From Sternotherus odoratus (Eukaryota; Chordata; Testudines; Kinosternidae), in the NCBI GenBank assembly GCA_032164245.1, contig JAVMKO010000020.1, positions 8,335,206 through 8,399,205 of the forward strand: a stretch of 64,000 bases of DNA, given 5' to 3'. The notes under the pieces are model-generated. The model did not search any database. It was not told where the DNA came from and worked only from the letters and a program-made list of their open reading frames with translations. Position 1 is the first letter of the stretch. Each line of letters starts with the position of its first letter. The position numbers and the translations under genes were made by a program. Shown one piece after another: positions 11,360 through 23,756 of the stretch.

Positions 11360-12774
11360 TAATCTCTTCTTGAGATATATATAGAGGATCCTAATAGCTG
11401 AACTTTTTTATAGACAGACGTTAACTTTTCCAAACTTTTGAAATCATCTAGCCCATACTTTACGATATCACTGCATCATCTTTTTTAAAAAAGAGAGAGA
11501 ATCTTGTGTGTGTTAATTTGAGGAGACATTTAAACTTTTTTAATAAGGGAGCTTTCTTAGCATAAGTTAATTAGACTAATTAGCTACTTAGAATATTCTG
11601 CTTAGTCTTCGCCAAAGCTGGGAATTTAAGGACTGCAGTAAATCTACTGAGATTAATGACATTTTTATGCTGTTGGTAATTCTCTTATTTTCTAGTGTGG
11701 TGATCTGTTTCCCATCAGTCCTGTTCTAATCAATTCTGTCTGTTCTCTTTTCCTAAATGATGGTTTAAATTTATCATAAATATTGTAAGTAGCAGTAGAC
11801 TGTTCTTTAATCTCCATAATAGGTAAAATAATTTGTATCCTTTTATTACCCCCCTGTTTCCAAGAACCAATGACCTTTGAAGATGTACTGGTTAATGCAA
11901 AACTAAGTTACAAAGTCCCTTTCCTAAGGGAATTACATTGTGCCTGATATTTCTTAGAAGCCAGAGACATTTAAATGCCTTCTATGCCACTGCTTCCATT
12001 TAGTCTTCTGGTTTGTCTTTAGCTATCCTGACATCTGCTTTTTGAACAGCAGGGTTTTGGCTACCAGCTATTTTCTCATACTACTCATAGGCCCCTGACG
12101 TCTCTGGACAGCCAGGCTGGATACACTTCAGCTCATATCTTATCTCCAATAAATGCTAAGGGAGTGCATGCTGGAGAAACTATTTTTTGCACAGTGCAAA
12201 TCTGATGTGCCACCTGCTTTTTCTTAGGGAAGGCCAGGCAATTTTGGGATCCCTTTTCTATGAAGTTCCTTGTCTGTTTATCAGACCTTGAAATGATCCT
12301 ATCTCACATCCTCGTTAACTCCTCTGGGCTACTTTGCTCTCCTTACGGGTGTATGTTTCTGAATCTACATTCTGTGGATGAGTTAGCTGCTGGCCCTAGG
12401 TTATGTGTCAATATTTGGCCAGTGGCCAGAATCTGTTTCCAAAAGCTCTATGTGGAATACTAACAGAGCGCGTCAACAAACAATTTTTTGGTGTGCTAGG
12501 TATGTATTCCCATTATAGCCCATGCAATCCTTCTTAAAGGCTAGACAGACAATAGAGAAGTGGTGGGTGAGTTTTTCTCAAATATGTATATTTCTTTTGG
12601 CGGACAACCAAGTTTTTCTGCAGCCCAGTAAATGGCTGTTGCTACTTAGAAGAGAAGAATATGTATTGAATTTCCAGTCCATTATATATTTTGGCTTTTG
12701 CTTTCCTCTTTGATAGGTGGTAGTTGTCAGTGTGTGGTTTTATAGCGGGGCACCACCTCTCTGTGGAAGAGATG
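11360..12774. other. Unannotated A/T-rich DNA
   Basis: No repeat family or exon recognised across about 1.4 kb. Short open frames at 12260-12713 have no domain. Confidence 0.45.
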
Positions 12775-12904
12775 TAGGGTGACCAGACAACAGGTATGAA
12801 AAATCAGGACAGCGGGTGGGAGGTGGGGATTATCGAAGCCTATATAAGGAAAAGACCCAAATATCGGGACTGTCTCTATAAAATTGGGACATCTGGTCAC
12901 CCTA
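12775..12904. mobile_element. hAT-type MITE, tagggtgaccaga family (copy 2)
   Basis: 130 bp with ends tagggtgaccaga and tctggtcaccctA in inverted orientation. The 8-bp direct repeat aagagatg lies at 12767-12774 and 12905-12912. Same interior blocks (atataagg, gactgtctctataaaat) as copies 1 and 3. Confidence 0.9.
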
Positions 12905-13454
12905 AAGAGATGTGTAAATATATGCCTCCAGGATTTTCAACAAAATACCAAAGTCATTGTATTCAAATTCTCAGATTTCCCACGGCATATTATGAACTCT
13001 AAAAAGGTAGTCTTCAGTCAAATATTAGCCATATTTAGTGACTTTTTCTCTTCCAAATGGATCCCTTCTATGGTGCCTGGGTACAAAACCAAACATTTCC
13101 ATTTTGGGTGTAAGAGGGCTCAAAAATTCTGAATTCAGGAATTGTGTGTAGATGTGAAAACCCCTCTTTCATCCATGTCCACAGGAAAGTGCCGAATCTG
13201 CAAGCCTGGCATGGCCTGAAATGTAACAGTAAAAGATTTTGTACACATTTTTGCAGATGATTTTTAAAAAATCAGCGGTGGTGTACTATAGCTAGAGGGA
13301 AGATTATGGATACCAAGCTATGTTATCATGCACCTTCTATGGCCATGTTTTCCTCACTGCTGCTCCACTTCCCATACAGTTGCATCAAAACTAATTACGC
13401 CTGGCGATTGGAGCCTTGTTGTGCTAGGCACTGTGCATACACTTAAGAGGCAGT
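12905..13454. other. Unannotated DNA
   Basis: Nothing recognised. Confidence 0.4.
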
Positions 13455-13558
13455 CCATTCCTCTAACTGGGGGTCGGGACCCGTCAGGGGGTCATGAGGT
13501 TATTACATGGGGGGTTGCGAGCTGTCAGCCTCCACCCCAAATCCTGCTTTGCCTCTAG
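13455..13558 (+). mobile_element. hAT-like fragment, gggggtcgggacc family
   Basis: Reads ctgggggtcgggaccc, gggggtcatgaggttattac and gcgagctgtcagcctccacc, which I recognise as one half of an amniote hAT-derived repeat. It stops abruptly at the next element. Confidence 0.6.
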
Positions 13559-13780
13559 ACGCGATAAATCGATCCCTGAAAGTGTTTCCGTCGACTCCAG
13601 AACTCCAGCTCCGCAAAAGGAGTAAGCAGAGTCGATGGGGGGAGCTGCCCCGGTCGACCCGCCACCATGGAGACGGCCAGGTAAGTCGAACTAAGGGACT
13701 TCGACTTCAGCTACATGAATAGCGTAGCTGAAGTTGCATACCTTAGTTTGGACTCCCCTGCTAGTGTAGCCCAGGCCTCA
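13559..13780. repeat. MITE-like element, gcgataaatcgatcc family
   Basis: Starts gacgcgataaatcgatcc and ends ctagtgtagcccaggcct, with CpG-rich interior such as ggtcgacccgcc. The expected left terminal repeat is missing at the join with the preceding hAT fragment. An internal gccaccatgg at 13661-13670 is a chance Kozak match. Confidence 0.6.
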
Positions 13781-13789
13781 CAAAATGAC

Positions 13790-14559
13790 CCAAGTCATCT
13801 GCCATTTTTTAGCTCTTACAGCCCATTAAACTCCCCACCGCTATTCCTAGCAACGTGAGCTCCAATCTCAGATGGTGTTATGGACGGGCAGTTAATATTG
13901 ATAAATCAGCCTCAGAAGGATGAAAGATAAGAGTTTGTGAGAAGAAGTTCTTTGCTCTGATCTTCTGCCACCTACTTTGCTCTATTGGAAGAAATTGCCT
14001 CTAGCTGTGTGTAAAATACAGACACAGCTGTCTACCTCCCTCTCTATGTGCATGCTGAAATGTGCATGCTGAAATCTTTGAATTCTCTTCTCCCAATGGA
14101 GAACGTTGGAGGTGCCTCAGTCAAATATGTTGGAAACTCACAGATGGCTTAACCCTGTTGGAAATCTGAGCATGCATCTGAACTCTTTGCCTCCTTGATC
14201 TATAGTCGGCTCTTAATCTTACATGATGATGTCTGTTTTGGAGATTTACCAGTGAAAGGAAACAGCACAAGTTCTGTAATAAGGAGGTTATTTCACCTTT
14301 GCTAGTATATGTATGTGAGGAGGTCGGTGAGAGCGTACATATGCACAACCACACAAATACACACACCCACACACCAGCATACAATGTCTAATTTATTGTT
14401 TACTCTCTGTGTTGCAGTAGCATCAAGGGAAGGAGGGTTAATCATAGGCTGGGTTCCCACTGTGTTAGGCGGCATACTAATATCGATCTGATTCAGTAGA
14501 ACCCAAATCCAGATGTAGTCAAGGTTTTTCTCCATGGTGTTAGCCAGAAATCAAAACCT
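13790..14559. other. Unannotated DNA
   Basis: Includes a CA-rich low-complexity stretch at about 14340-14380. No exon recognised. Confidence 0.45.
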
Positions 14560-14742
14560 AAGAAGAAAACAACCCTAGTCTGGGGTTTCAAGCCCATCAA
14601 CCCATCCTGGGAGTGGAGCTTTGACTGGGTTATAGGACTCAGGACGGGAGTAACTGGATGAAACTCTGTGGCCTTTGTTATACAAAAGATCAAACTAGAC
14701 AACCTTGTGGTCCCTTCTAGCTTTAAAATCTATAAAATTGCC
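14560..14742 (+). mobile_element. CR1 LINE 3' tail fragment
   Basis: The distal part reads gaaactctgtggcctttgtt, atcaaactagacaacc, tggtcccttctagctttaaa and atctataaaa. This is the CR1 3' UTR and terminal repeat in plus orientation. Confidence 0.75.
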
Positions 14743-14799
14743 TAGGGACATTTTCCCTCACTGCCTCTTCGGTAACCAAATATAGTCTTTATAAAATAC

Positions 14800-15150
14800 T
14801 TGGTGTTATAGAATTCTTTTCATCCAGTGGGCTCCAGCCACTTTACAAAAGAAAGTACATTTTATCCCTATTTTTACATACATTGGAGCAGAGGGTCAGG
14901 GAGGGGAAATTGATCACCATATAATATGTCAGGGCAGAGCCAGGAATTCAGCCTTCCAGGAGAAGGGAGGGGAAATAACCTCACTAGTTTTAAGATAGTG
15001 CTTGAGAAGTTTCTGAACAGGGTCATGAGATGGGGTCACCTTCGACAGCGGGGGACTGGACTCAATGACCCCAGAGGTCCCTTCCAGTCCTATGAATTAA
15101 ACCCAGTTGTCCTCAGTCCTGATTTAATGCCCTATCCATTGGACCACATT
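14800..15150 (-). repeat. MIR/CORE-SINE-like copy split by a CR1 tail
   Basis: The left part (to about 14950) has ttacatacattggagcag and gagccaggaattcag. The right part (from about 15093) has gaattaaacccagttgtcct, tgccctatccattggacc. Together they restore the minus-strand order of the SINE. The word aattca/aattaa repeated at the two junctions is consistent with a short target duplication. Confidence 0.65.
14955..15096 (+). mobile_element. CR1 LINE 3' tail nested in MIR
   Basis: Contains gcttgagaagtttctgaaca, gactggactcaatgacccc and aggtcccttccagtcctat, the CR1 3' end in plus orientation. Younger than the SINE it splits. Confidence 0.7.
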
Positions 15151-15159
15151 TTCCTTACC

Positions 15160-16140
15160 CCCCCCCCACCCCTCAACAGGCACGTGAATACACCTGTGAA
15201 AAGAGAGAGTGCAGAGCTTTGAGGTTAACCCATTGTTCACTGCAGCTCCCCATCCCCCATTACAGACAGTCATATGACTTTCCCCAAAGCTTCATTGTGT
15301 TTACTGACAGAGCTCGAAATAAATCCGGAACAACTGACTGAGTCAAGGCTAAAGGGACAGGGTTACTGAATCTTATTTTGTTTTTATTCAGGGATAATAT
15401 TTCTTGTGTCCAAACCGAATATTAAAATACCATATGCTTTTTAAAGCATGCACCAAGCAGAAAAGATTGAGGGAAAGATAATTTTAGGACATTATATGCT
15501 GATTGTTTGCACAGTTATGAATGAATGTAGATATCCCATATATGATAAAGGAAACCTATTTCCCCCCATAGATTTGGGAAAAACACAATCCTTAGTAAAC
15601 ACAGATCAGTCTCGTCCATACAAAGCAGCCAGTACACCTTTTCAAGTACTTCACTGATAACTTCTAATGAGCATCTCTGAGTCATGAGAACATTTCCTGA
15701 TTTCAATCCTGTAGTAAAGGAGCAATAAATCAAAAAGATGGGATGAACAGCTTCTTTATGAGAAGTCCCTGCATCACTCATTTAGTCCTCAAGATATTCC
15801 GTCTCCCATACAACATTTGCAATAGATCAAATGTTTCTGTTTTATAACAGTAATCAACAAAATTGTGGAAGTAGCTCCTTCGCAAGGAGCGGTGGAATTA
15901 GAAAATCAAATGATCTCGTAACACTGCAGTCTGTTTGCAATAAGTCAAATGAATGCATTAGCAGAATGGATTAAAAAAAAAAGTTTGCCATTCAAGTCCA
16001 AAAATCCCTTGGGAGTTCAGATCTATAGCCTTTCACATCCATCTCATTGACTCTGTTTCAACCCAGGTAAGAGCTGGGCAAGCCGTTGTTACCTCCAGTT
16101 GGCTGTTTAATGGTGGTAATTACAGTCCTATCTGGGAACA
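15160..16140. other. Unannotated DNA
   Basis: C run near 15162-15170; otherwise A/T-rich with no recognised repeat or exon. Confidence 0.45.
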
Positions 16141-16142
16141 TC

Positions 16143-16300
16143 CAGGTAGTTATATTACAATAGTTCCTAGAGGCTCCAACTGAGATTGGAGTCCCATGTG
16201 CTAGGCGCTGTACAAACAAAGAAAGACCATGCCCCGAAGAGCTTACAATCAAAGTACAAGACAGACAAATAGTAGGCAGGGAAATGGAGACATGCAGGGT
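16143..16300 (-). repeat. MIR-like SINE copy
   Basis: Minus-strand order: cctagaggctccaactgaga, gtgctaggcgctgtacaaac, gccccgaagagcttacaat. Right end eroded. Confidence 0.7.
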
Positions 16301-17530
16301 ATCCTACATGCCTTATCTGGGACAGCTGACTCGGGTTTGTGGGGCTCAGGCTCTGAGGTTGAATTCCCAGCCCGATGTCCTATAAATTAGATTGTTCTGT
16401 GCCCGACTGGTGACACCACAAAAACCAGCCTACCAGTTAGCACCCTTGTTGACCTCTCTCCTGAGACTGGCCGGTATTGACTAGGCCAAGGAACTAAATG
16501 GTGGTTCCCAACCCAGTCATCTCTTGGAGATTAGTGAGCGTGAAGGTTCCTCCTGCTTGTTAATTTTACCCTTTGTTTATATGGTGGGTATGAGTGCGAA
16601 TGAGAGAGAGAGAGGTTGGGGCATGGAGCCTCTGGACCCCATGAACTGCTCTTTAACAAGTTTGGAATCCATGACTTGGGATGTTGTAGGTTGATGGCAC
16701 TAGAATGAAGGTTGGGACTAAGTCAGAGAGAGAGGTTAATTTCCCCATGGGGAACTGATAAGAGAGTTCATGCAGCCTGAGAGTTCAATTAACGTTCCAC
16801 ACAGCTCAATCTTAGCTTGAACCCTCCCTGCCATTCCCTTCATAGGAATATGAAGGAATCATGGCAGAGGAAGCCCCGGAGCAGTGCTCTGTAGGAATGG
16901 CCCGTAGATCCGAATTGAAGGACCAGTACCTCTTGTGGATTTCCCCCAAGTTCTGTGGATTCTGTGGAGCAAAGGGAGCAGGCAAACACAGCCTTCCCTT
17001 ATCCATACTTTTCTATAGTCATGTAGAGTTGGTACATTTACACACGTTATAGGCTTATTAGTGTTATCAAGGATACATGTGCACCTCTGGTGTTCTCTCT
17101 GTATCTGAAATGGATCACATTGTGGAATCTTTCCTTGTTACTTCACATGCCTCAGCTGTTCTGTAGATTAATAGATTTTTGTTCTCCAAGACTGTCAATC
17201 AAGAACGTTCTTGGAATATAATTAATTCAAATGCATAGAAAAGATTCAGGGGCAGCATTCTAGTGGCTAGATATTTTCTCATTCTGAAAGATGGCAGGCC
17301 CTTTGCCCTCCTTATTCAGACATACAGTAGCAGGTTTTGTGTCAAACCAGTTAGGCACCTTCATTCATCGAAACTTTTACCCTACGGAAACTTTTTGTCT
17401 TTTCTTTAGTTTTATTTCTGCATTTCCCATTCTGTGGCATTCGCCGGGGTTGACCATTTCAGTTCGTTATTCCTGCTCTGCTGAAACAGACTGAGTCAGG
17501 GTAATACCGTGCAGGCTTTTGCTGCCCTTA
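16301..17530. other. Unannotated DNA
   Basis: No repeat or exon recognised; short GA tract near 16602-16613. Confidence 0.45.
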
Positions 17531-17534
17531 GCAG

Positions 17535-17720
17535 GTGGAGAGGCAGGATGGATGGGCTTGTGGCTAAGGCACTAGATTAGGCCTCGGAAGATCCTCATTT
17601 AATTCCTGGCTCTCCCACAAATTTTCTGTGTGACCTTGGGCAAGTAGCCTAATCTTGCCTTGCTTGTAAAATTGCTTCCCTACTTCCATAAAGGGACTGC
17701 TCAGTGCACAAGAAACAAAC
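17535..17720 (+). repeat. MIR/CORE-SINE-like copy with tRNA-like head
   Basis: The head (cttgtggctaaggcactaga, atttaattcctggctctc) shows A-box and B-box-like spacing. It is followed by the conserved core tgtgtgaccttgggcaagt. This is the best preserved 5' half of the family in the window. Confidence 0.75.
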
Positions 17721-17839
17721 TTCACTTACCGTACTGGAGGCTGGGAATGTGTGGCTTGATTCAACTATAATGTGCACGGACAGGGACACTAATTAAAATG
17801 GGAGATAAGGGAGTCCTGGAGCCGGGCTGCAACCCATAA

Positions 17840-17965
17840 TATGCTGAGTAACCCAGTTAACTCCTTGTTTACCACTTTATTGCCTCTGCCTCATAAGGGT
17901 CTTGTGAAGATTCTTGGTTGTTCTGAGGTGCTTGAATGCTCTGTTGATGAGGGCTGTACAAGAGG
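17840..17965 (+). repeat. MIR-like 3' fragment
   Basis: Reads cctcataagggtcttgtgaa, then tctgaggtgcttgaatgctc, gatgagggctgtacaag, the 3' part of a MIR-like SINE. It may be the displaced tail of the copy ending at 17720. Confidence 0.5.
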
Positions 17966-18229
17966 AGAGATGTGTATTTGTGTAGGGGGATGGGGAAAGG
18001 TCACTTTGCTAATATCATGCCTGAATTCTTCACCGAATTTCAGAGGTTTTTACTGGAAACCAAGGGCTTGCTTAGCACCAACCTTCTTCATTGCAGGACG
18101 AGCTGATCAGACTTGCAGGCATCACGCAAACTAATGCATGAGTAGGTGCAAAGTGTAACTATGAGATGCGCACATTGCTAGACATTGAGGTTTGTGCATA
18201 ATTTGAATGTACGTTTGTAAGAGTGTCTT

Positions 18230-18980
18230 CCCTCTCTCTGGACCTGGGGTACAGAGAGGGGTCTCTTCTATGCCAGACCAAATAACTACAACCTGCTTCC
18301 CAGCCTAAGTTAAGTCTTCACACCCCCAAACCCCACACTCTACCAGCTGGGAAATTAGGGGATCGCTGCCACCATCCAGGTGGATCTCCAAAACCCTGGA
18401 GGGGGGCACCCAGACTCCCCCCAACTCCTGCTCTCTCTCCTGAGAGCCGGACACTCAGAGGCTGCTTCCCTTCCCCCTCACCCTTCTAGCCTGAAGGTAG
18501 AGAGAGACAGACTCCGCACTCCAGCTCATACACTGAGCTTGTCCTTTAGACCTACTCCCCTTCCCCCCTGAAAGCAGAGAGAACCTCAAGGGAAATAAAC
18601 CAAACACTCTTTATAACTAAAAAGATTTAATAAAGAAAATAGAATAAGGCATACACTTACAATACAGCTTCACAATCTAGAGTTCTCTAACTTCCCCTCT
18701 GAAAAGGTTAGCGACACTCTAAATAGGTACAGAAACTTATGGAAATCAACATATTATACTCACAGTACAGCTAATTATGGAAAGGAAAGTAGAAGTTTTC
18801 ATCCTCCATAGCTAGAGGCGAAAAACTGGGTCTCTTGCCAACGCTGGAACAGCAGGAAACTGAACTTAAAACTCCCTCCCTCCCTTGTGGCACGGAAGCT
18901 CTTGCATCACTCCCTCTCAGGTAACATTAACCCCATACAGGCAAGACAACACTCCACACTTATGACAACATTGTCACAGC
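18230..18980 (-). mobile_element. Possible LTR-like or unclassified interspersed repeat
   Basis: The block has sharply different composition: C/T-rich at 18240-18570, then A-rich around gatttaataaagaaaatag at about 18626. It ends ttatgacaacattgtcaca, which on the minus strand starts tgtgacaatg. A related unclassified repeat is familiar from turtle sequence. No coding content or target duplication found; ends are approximate. Confidence 0.3.
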
Positions 18981-19024
18981 ATATGCACCATCACGGGTAG
19001 CTGTATGCACAGCTCACTCGCCAG

Positions 19025-19140
19025 GACTGCACCTGCAAATGACTCACAGAAGCTAACTGGCTTGCCTGTGGTTACAAAGCAAGTGTATGGTGGAGCCAGA
19101 GATCCTGATTTCCATTTCTCTGATTTAACCACTAAAAGCT
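19025..19140 (-). repeat. MIR-like fragment
   Basis: Reads ctaactggcttgcctgtggt, acaaagcaagtgtatggtgg, agccagagatcctgatttcc. This is the minus-strand core of the SINE. Confidence 0.6.
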
Positions 19141-19479
19141 GTTATTTCTCCTGACTTAATATACCCCACAGCCATCAGTTGGTAGCTGCTGATATCCTGA
19201 TCTAGATTCAACCTGGGGAAATACAGAGAAAAGGCTGCAGCTCCCATTCCCTGCCACTTCACCTCTCCACTCTCCTTAGCCTTGTAAGCTTATTCCTTAT
19301 CCACTATTTTTGTCCCACCTTGGTGCGCTATAAAATACCATTCCGTAGTCTCTTAGGAGACAGAGCAGCATTTCTGTGTGTGATTTTTGGCCCTTCTGGA
19401 TTTATTAGTCATGTCCTGCACTTGATATAGTTTTCATTTGCAAGTTTTGACTGACATGGTTTCCACTGCATCTAATCCA

Positions 19480-19760
19480 ACTCTGTCCTCCAGAGGGGGT
19501 TATACCAATCACAATAATTTACTGCGGAGATGTGTTGGCATTCGAAGGGGAAATACTACCTAGTACAATTTACTCAGAAGTAGGAGAGAGCACGCAATTT
19601 CTAACATCAGCCGCTGCGGCCTTCTTAAAAATTCAGGCTATGCTAATCACTGTCAAAAATGAGTTTGCTACTTAACAAAGACTGATTGCAATAAGAATGA
19701 GCAGAGTTTGGTAACCTTGGATGAGGTTAAATTGCAGTTCTTCGTGTTCGGTCTGTTGAA
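19480..19760. promoter_or_regulatory. Candidate conserved non-coding element
   Basis: No recognised repeat. Contains ataccaatcacaataattta, gctatgctaatcactgtc and gactgattgcaataagaatg, words resembling SOX, POU and homeodomain sites. Inference only. Confidence 0.22.
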
Positions 19761-21219
19761 TATGAATGCTGTGCTGCTGGCGGGTACAGAAGGAATTAAG
19801 AAATATGCCGAAAAAGGGGAAGTTCATTTGGCTTGCACCCTGTACTGTCCTGTGCTCTGGACACAGCCTCTGTTGCCTTGTGCTTTGACTGCTGCAGAAC
19901 TCCTAAGATAATCAGAGCCTGGCTGGATCAGTACTCGTATAAAAGACCCATAAGAACCAACTGCTTGCTGCAAATACTGTGGACAGTTCAGATGGGGGCA
20001 ATTTTTCCCTGAAATCAGCCGTGATTCAATGATCCTACTTGAAGCAAAGGAGTCATCTGTATTTCCTGATAGCTACCGTCAAGATGACGTTTGTACCAAA
20101 TCTTCAGCTGCTGCAAACTAGCATAACTCCAAGGGAGCAAAGGGACCCATTGGAACTATGTAGATTCATATCAGCTATAGGCCTGACGCTTAAATCACTA
20201 ATGGCCTTTATTTCTCTCAAAAGAAATAATCAACCAGGACCTCAGCTGGTGCAAACCACGGCTGATTTAACACCAGATGAGCATCTGTCTCAGTAAATGG
20301 AACTCTTTTTGCAGCTATGGTCCTTTGAGGAGCACTTAAGAAACTTTTAAGGAGCTATTTATGTAAATCTCTCCCATTGGTTATCATAGGCTTTCCGAGC
20401 CAACTTGTCAGCAACCGGAGTGCACAGGGAAATGGTCCCAACTGTATTTGAATTATTTGGTGAATTCGCTGGATAGTAGCAGTTGTAGCAAGTGAGCCAC
20501 CTGCTCCATCACCCAGGACCAGTAAGTAATGCACACTGGGAGTAAAATTGGGGCATTGGGCAATGGAAGAGAAACACCAAAAGTAGCTGGAAAGTCATAA
20601 GAGATGGTGACCACAAAACAGAAGTCGGGACAGCTGTTTATAGAGCAGCCAAAGAAACAGGCTGAGGCCCCTGCATGCCAACTGAGATATGAATTAAGAT
20701 CTTGGGACTGGGAAGTTAGTGCCTTATCTTAGTCGGGGAAAGCAACTGGGCGTGTTCCTAATTTCTGGACTCTCATTAGCCTTTCCACCACACACACACA
20801 CACAATGGGAAAAGAAAGCCTTGTCACTGAACTATGTTTTTTGAAATGTAGTGTTTGGTACCTGCGCTGTATTGAGATGATTAACATCCTCTCTCTGCAG
20901 AACCAAGTTCAGCCACGGCAGTGCATTCCCAACTGGTTTTAATTAAGTGAATGGGGTCAAGGGCCAACCGAGCTGCAGAGCGGGACTGAGCCCCCAGGGC
21001 TGCCAGAGGGCCAAGCACTATTTTGTTTTTCTGGATTTTAAATGGTACGGCTCTGCTTCATCAATATAATGGGCATTGTCTTAATGTGCGACCTGTACTA
21101 TCATTTCCCATTTCGAGGAAAGTTAATTAGTAGAGGTAGTCCCAAAAAAATGGCTCCGTTTTCAGTGAGAAAATGTTATCTCAGCGAAAGTGATTTTTTT
21201 TGTGCAAAATTGTGTCACT
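19761..21219. other. Unannotated DNA with weak MITE-like words
   Basis: Around 20100-20300, 'ttcagctgctgcaaactagc' and 'ctcagctggtgcaaaccacg' resemble ends of short palindromic elements but no clean termini are visible. Short CA run at 20791-20804. No exon recognised. Confidence 0.4.
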
Positions 21220-21460
21220 TTTGACATTTTGTTTCAGGAGGACCAAACATTCCATTTCAGCATTTTTGGAACAAAGTTTTTATTCTTAATTATTTGTATT
21301 ATCATTTTTATTATTTTGAAGCAAAATTGAACTTTGAAATGTACTTTATTTTACATAAACAAATAAAATATATTTTAATAAAAACAAAACATTTTGAATG
21401 TATTGTGGAAAAAAATCAATTTGACCAGAAACATATATATATATATATTAAATTAATCTA
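21220..21460. repeat. A/T-rich tttgttttgaaa-type repeat
   Basis: Dense alternation of ttttgaaat and aaaacattttg words, then an AT dinucleotide tract near 21431-21449. Similar stretches recur at 41040, 47330, 51720 and 52300. The family is not identified. Confidence 0.4.
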
Positions 21461-21949
21461 ATGCTGTATTTGGGTCCCTGTTGGTGGTGATTTTCTTCCT
21501 CATCTGGTGTAGTTTGCATTGAATATTCTCCAACTTAGGACAGAGGAAGCTTGTAACCACAACCAAGGATGTTCAGTAGCACATTTCAGCATTCAGTGTA
21601 TGAATGGGCAATTTCACTTGGTTGGTTATCTGGCAGACACTGAGGATTATTTGGTATAGTAATTAATAAAACCTAAAGGTTAACTCGTGGGGTATTCTCA
21701 GCTCTGCAAGATTTAATACAGCGATGTTTAATTGCTAATACCTTTTTTGCTGTTTACCTGCAAGACTATGTGATTAATTTCCTTGGTAGACTGGTACAAT
21801 GGTTGCCTTTTAATAACCATGACAGTTGTGTGATCTGGTGTCTTATTTCCTAGTCTAATGTAGAAACATAGGATGGTTTTCCCAGTTACTGCAGCATAGC
21901 AACAATTGACACACGCTCCTTTTTTTTTTTTAATAATCATATTAACTCC

Positions 21950-22210
21950 AGTAAAATGCAGATGAAGGGCAGTCTCCTCAGCTGATGCCCATTGATATAT
22001 CTCCATTGAAGTCAACGAAGCCACTCTGATTAACACCACCATAAGATCTGACCTGGGTCTTTGGGGTCATTGAAATATCTGTGTTCAATCTCCCAAATGT
22101 TGTCAGGCCTAATTTGGAGCTCACTTCTGTAAAGCAAGCATCTCTTCATTCACTTCAATGATGTAATTCCTGACTGAGAGAAGGTGAGAGGAGAATGAAG
22201 CCCAGATTTA
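21950..22210. repeat. Two adjacent MITE-like elements
   Basis: The first (about 21965-22065) has ctccattgaagtcaacgaag at its centre. The second (about 22105-22206) starts aggcctaatttggagctcac and ends agaggagaatgaagccca, imperfectly complementary. These resemble the small palindromic elements at 34503 and 43211. Confidence 0.45.
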
Positions 22211-23323
22211 TTTTAGACCAATGTGGTGATAGGCACCAGTAGATCTGATTCTGTGCTCTTCAAGTAGTTGTTACTCTTTACAAGTTTGGTCAATCTTTCC
22301 ATTCCACATTACCTAGTGTTATGAGAGCCAGAAGGGTTTCCCTTCCTGATCACAGGCTAGGTTCCCAACCTTTTCTGTGGTCCTGTTCCCTTTCTTTCTT
22401 CAGGATCCAACTAGAGATTCTCAAATTCAACCACCCCGCCCCTCAAAGTGCCAAGTGAGCCATCTAGGTGGAATGTCCAAACTTCTGTGTCTCCGGGCAC
22501 CCAAAAACCTATGTTCTTTTGGGTCTTCATCCCACAACGTACAATGTCGCTTAACAGTTTTGCTATAACATCATCTCATATCAAATTTCAAGTGAATGTA
22601 GTCTTCTCCACAGAGCCTTACCGCATAAAAATTGATGGATTTGGGATTGGTCCAAAGTCCATTGAAGTCTTTTTGACTGACTTCTCTGGGTTTTGGAACA
22701 AGCCTTTTTTGCAGAACCATTGAGCATATTTCTAATATAATGTGGGTTCTGGAAATATAATTTTGTAATAAATACCATTTCTTTGACTAATAATTTCTCC
22801 CCTAAAGGCATGGCAACAAAAAGTAGCTGAATTAAAACATATTTCTCTACCATCCAAGTATTATGGATGACCATGGAAGGACAGTATAAAAACAGATTAA
22901 TAGACTTTCCTTCCCGTAATTTTCTGAAGAACTCTGAGAGATGAATAATCTTTGTAATTAAATATTGGGAACATCCAACCATTTTGGACCCAAGTTATGA
23001 TCCACTTGAGCAATTTCCCAAAGGTAACAATTTTATGTGATATTAGGAGGGTGGAAGAATCTTTCATCCATATAAATAATCTTCAAAACATACTTTCATT
23101 TGTTCCATGGAGTCATAAATAAGGAAAACTAGTTATTTTCTCTCTATTAATAGCAACCTGGTGGTACTACACATTGCTTCCATAGTCCTCTTATTCTTAC
23201 ATTTATAAATTGCATTGACACTTGTATTTCATTAAGCTCTTTATGTAAGGTGTGCGTGCATGTGTGTGTATAAACCCCAGAGTCCTGCACCACAGAAAGT
23301 CTAGTTCTGTAAACATGTGAATA
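22211..23323. other. Unannotated DNA
   Basis: No repeat or exon recognised over about 1.1 kb. A 133-codon minus-strand frame near 22581-22982 has no domain. Confidence 0.45.
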
Positions 23324-23741
23324 CCTGTCGTTTTAGCAGAGGAAACAAAATCTTGTGGCACCTTAAAGACTAACTATAAAGTTTTGAAGCATGAGCTTTC
23401 GTGGGCTAATACCCACTTCGTCGGATGCAAGCAGTGGAAATGTTTAGAGGCAGGTCTGGGAAAGTAGGTAAGAACCAGGTGGGAGGTGAAAAGGTTAGTC
23501 CAAATAAGCTGAACCTTATTCAGCTTATTTGGACTAACCTTTTCACCTCCCACCTGGTTCTTACCTACTTTCCCAGACCTGCCTCTAAACATTTCCACTG
23601 CTTGCATCCGACGAAGTGGGTATTAGCCCACGAAAGCTCATGCTTCAAAACTTTATAGTTAGTCTTTAAGGTGCCACAAGATTTTGTTTCCTCTGCTATT
23701 CCAGACTAACACGGCTACCTCTCTGATTCCTGTCGTTTTAG
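23324..23741 (-). repeat. Fold-back retroposon copy: 365-bp near-perfect palindrome, 13-bp target duplication
   Basis: The 13-bp repeat cctgtcgttttag lies at 23324-23336 and 23729-23741. Inside, two 180-nt arms (23334-23513 and 23519-23698) surround a 5-nt spacer. I saw no mismatches in the blocks compared directly. The single-copy head (on the minus strand ggtagccgtgttagtctgg) lies only at the right, 23699-23728. Each arm holds the family unit plus about 95 bp of downstream sequence absent or shorter in other copies. The palindrome produces mirror-image open frames on both strands; these are not genes. Confidence 0.95.
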
Positions 23742-23756
23742 GTAATTCCGTGACTC

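Noticed and set aside
13661..13670. Perfect Kozak match gccaccatgg
   Set aside because: Lies in a MITE; the frame after it is short and has no domain.
23374..23658. Two nearly identical 77-codon frames on opposite strands
   Set aside because: They are the same sequence read from the two arms of the palindrome, not two genes.
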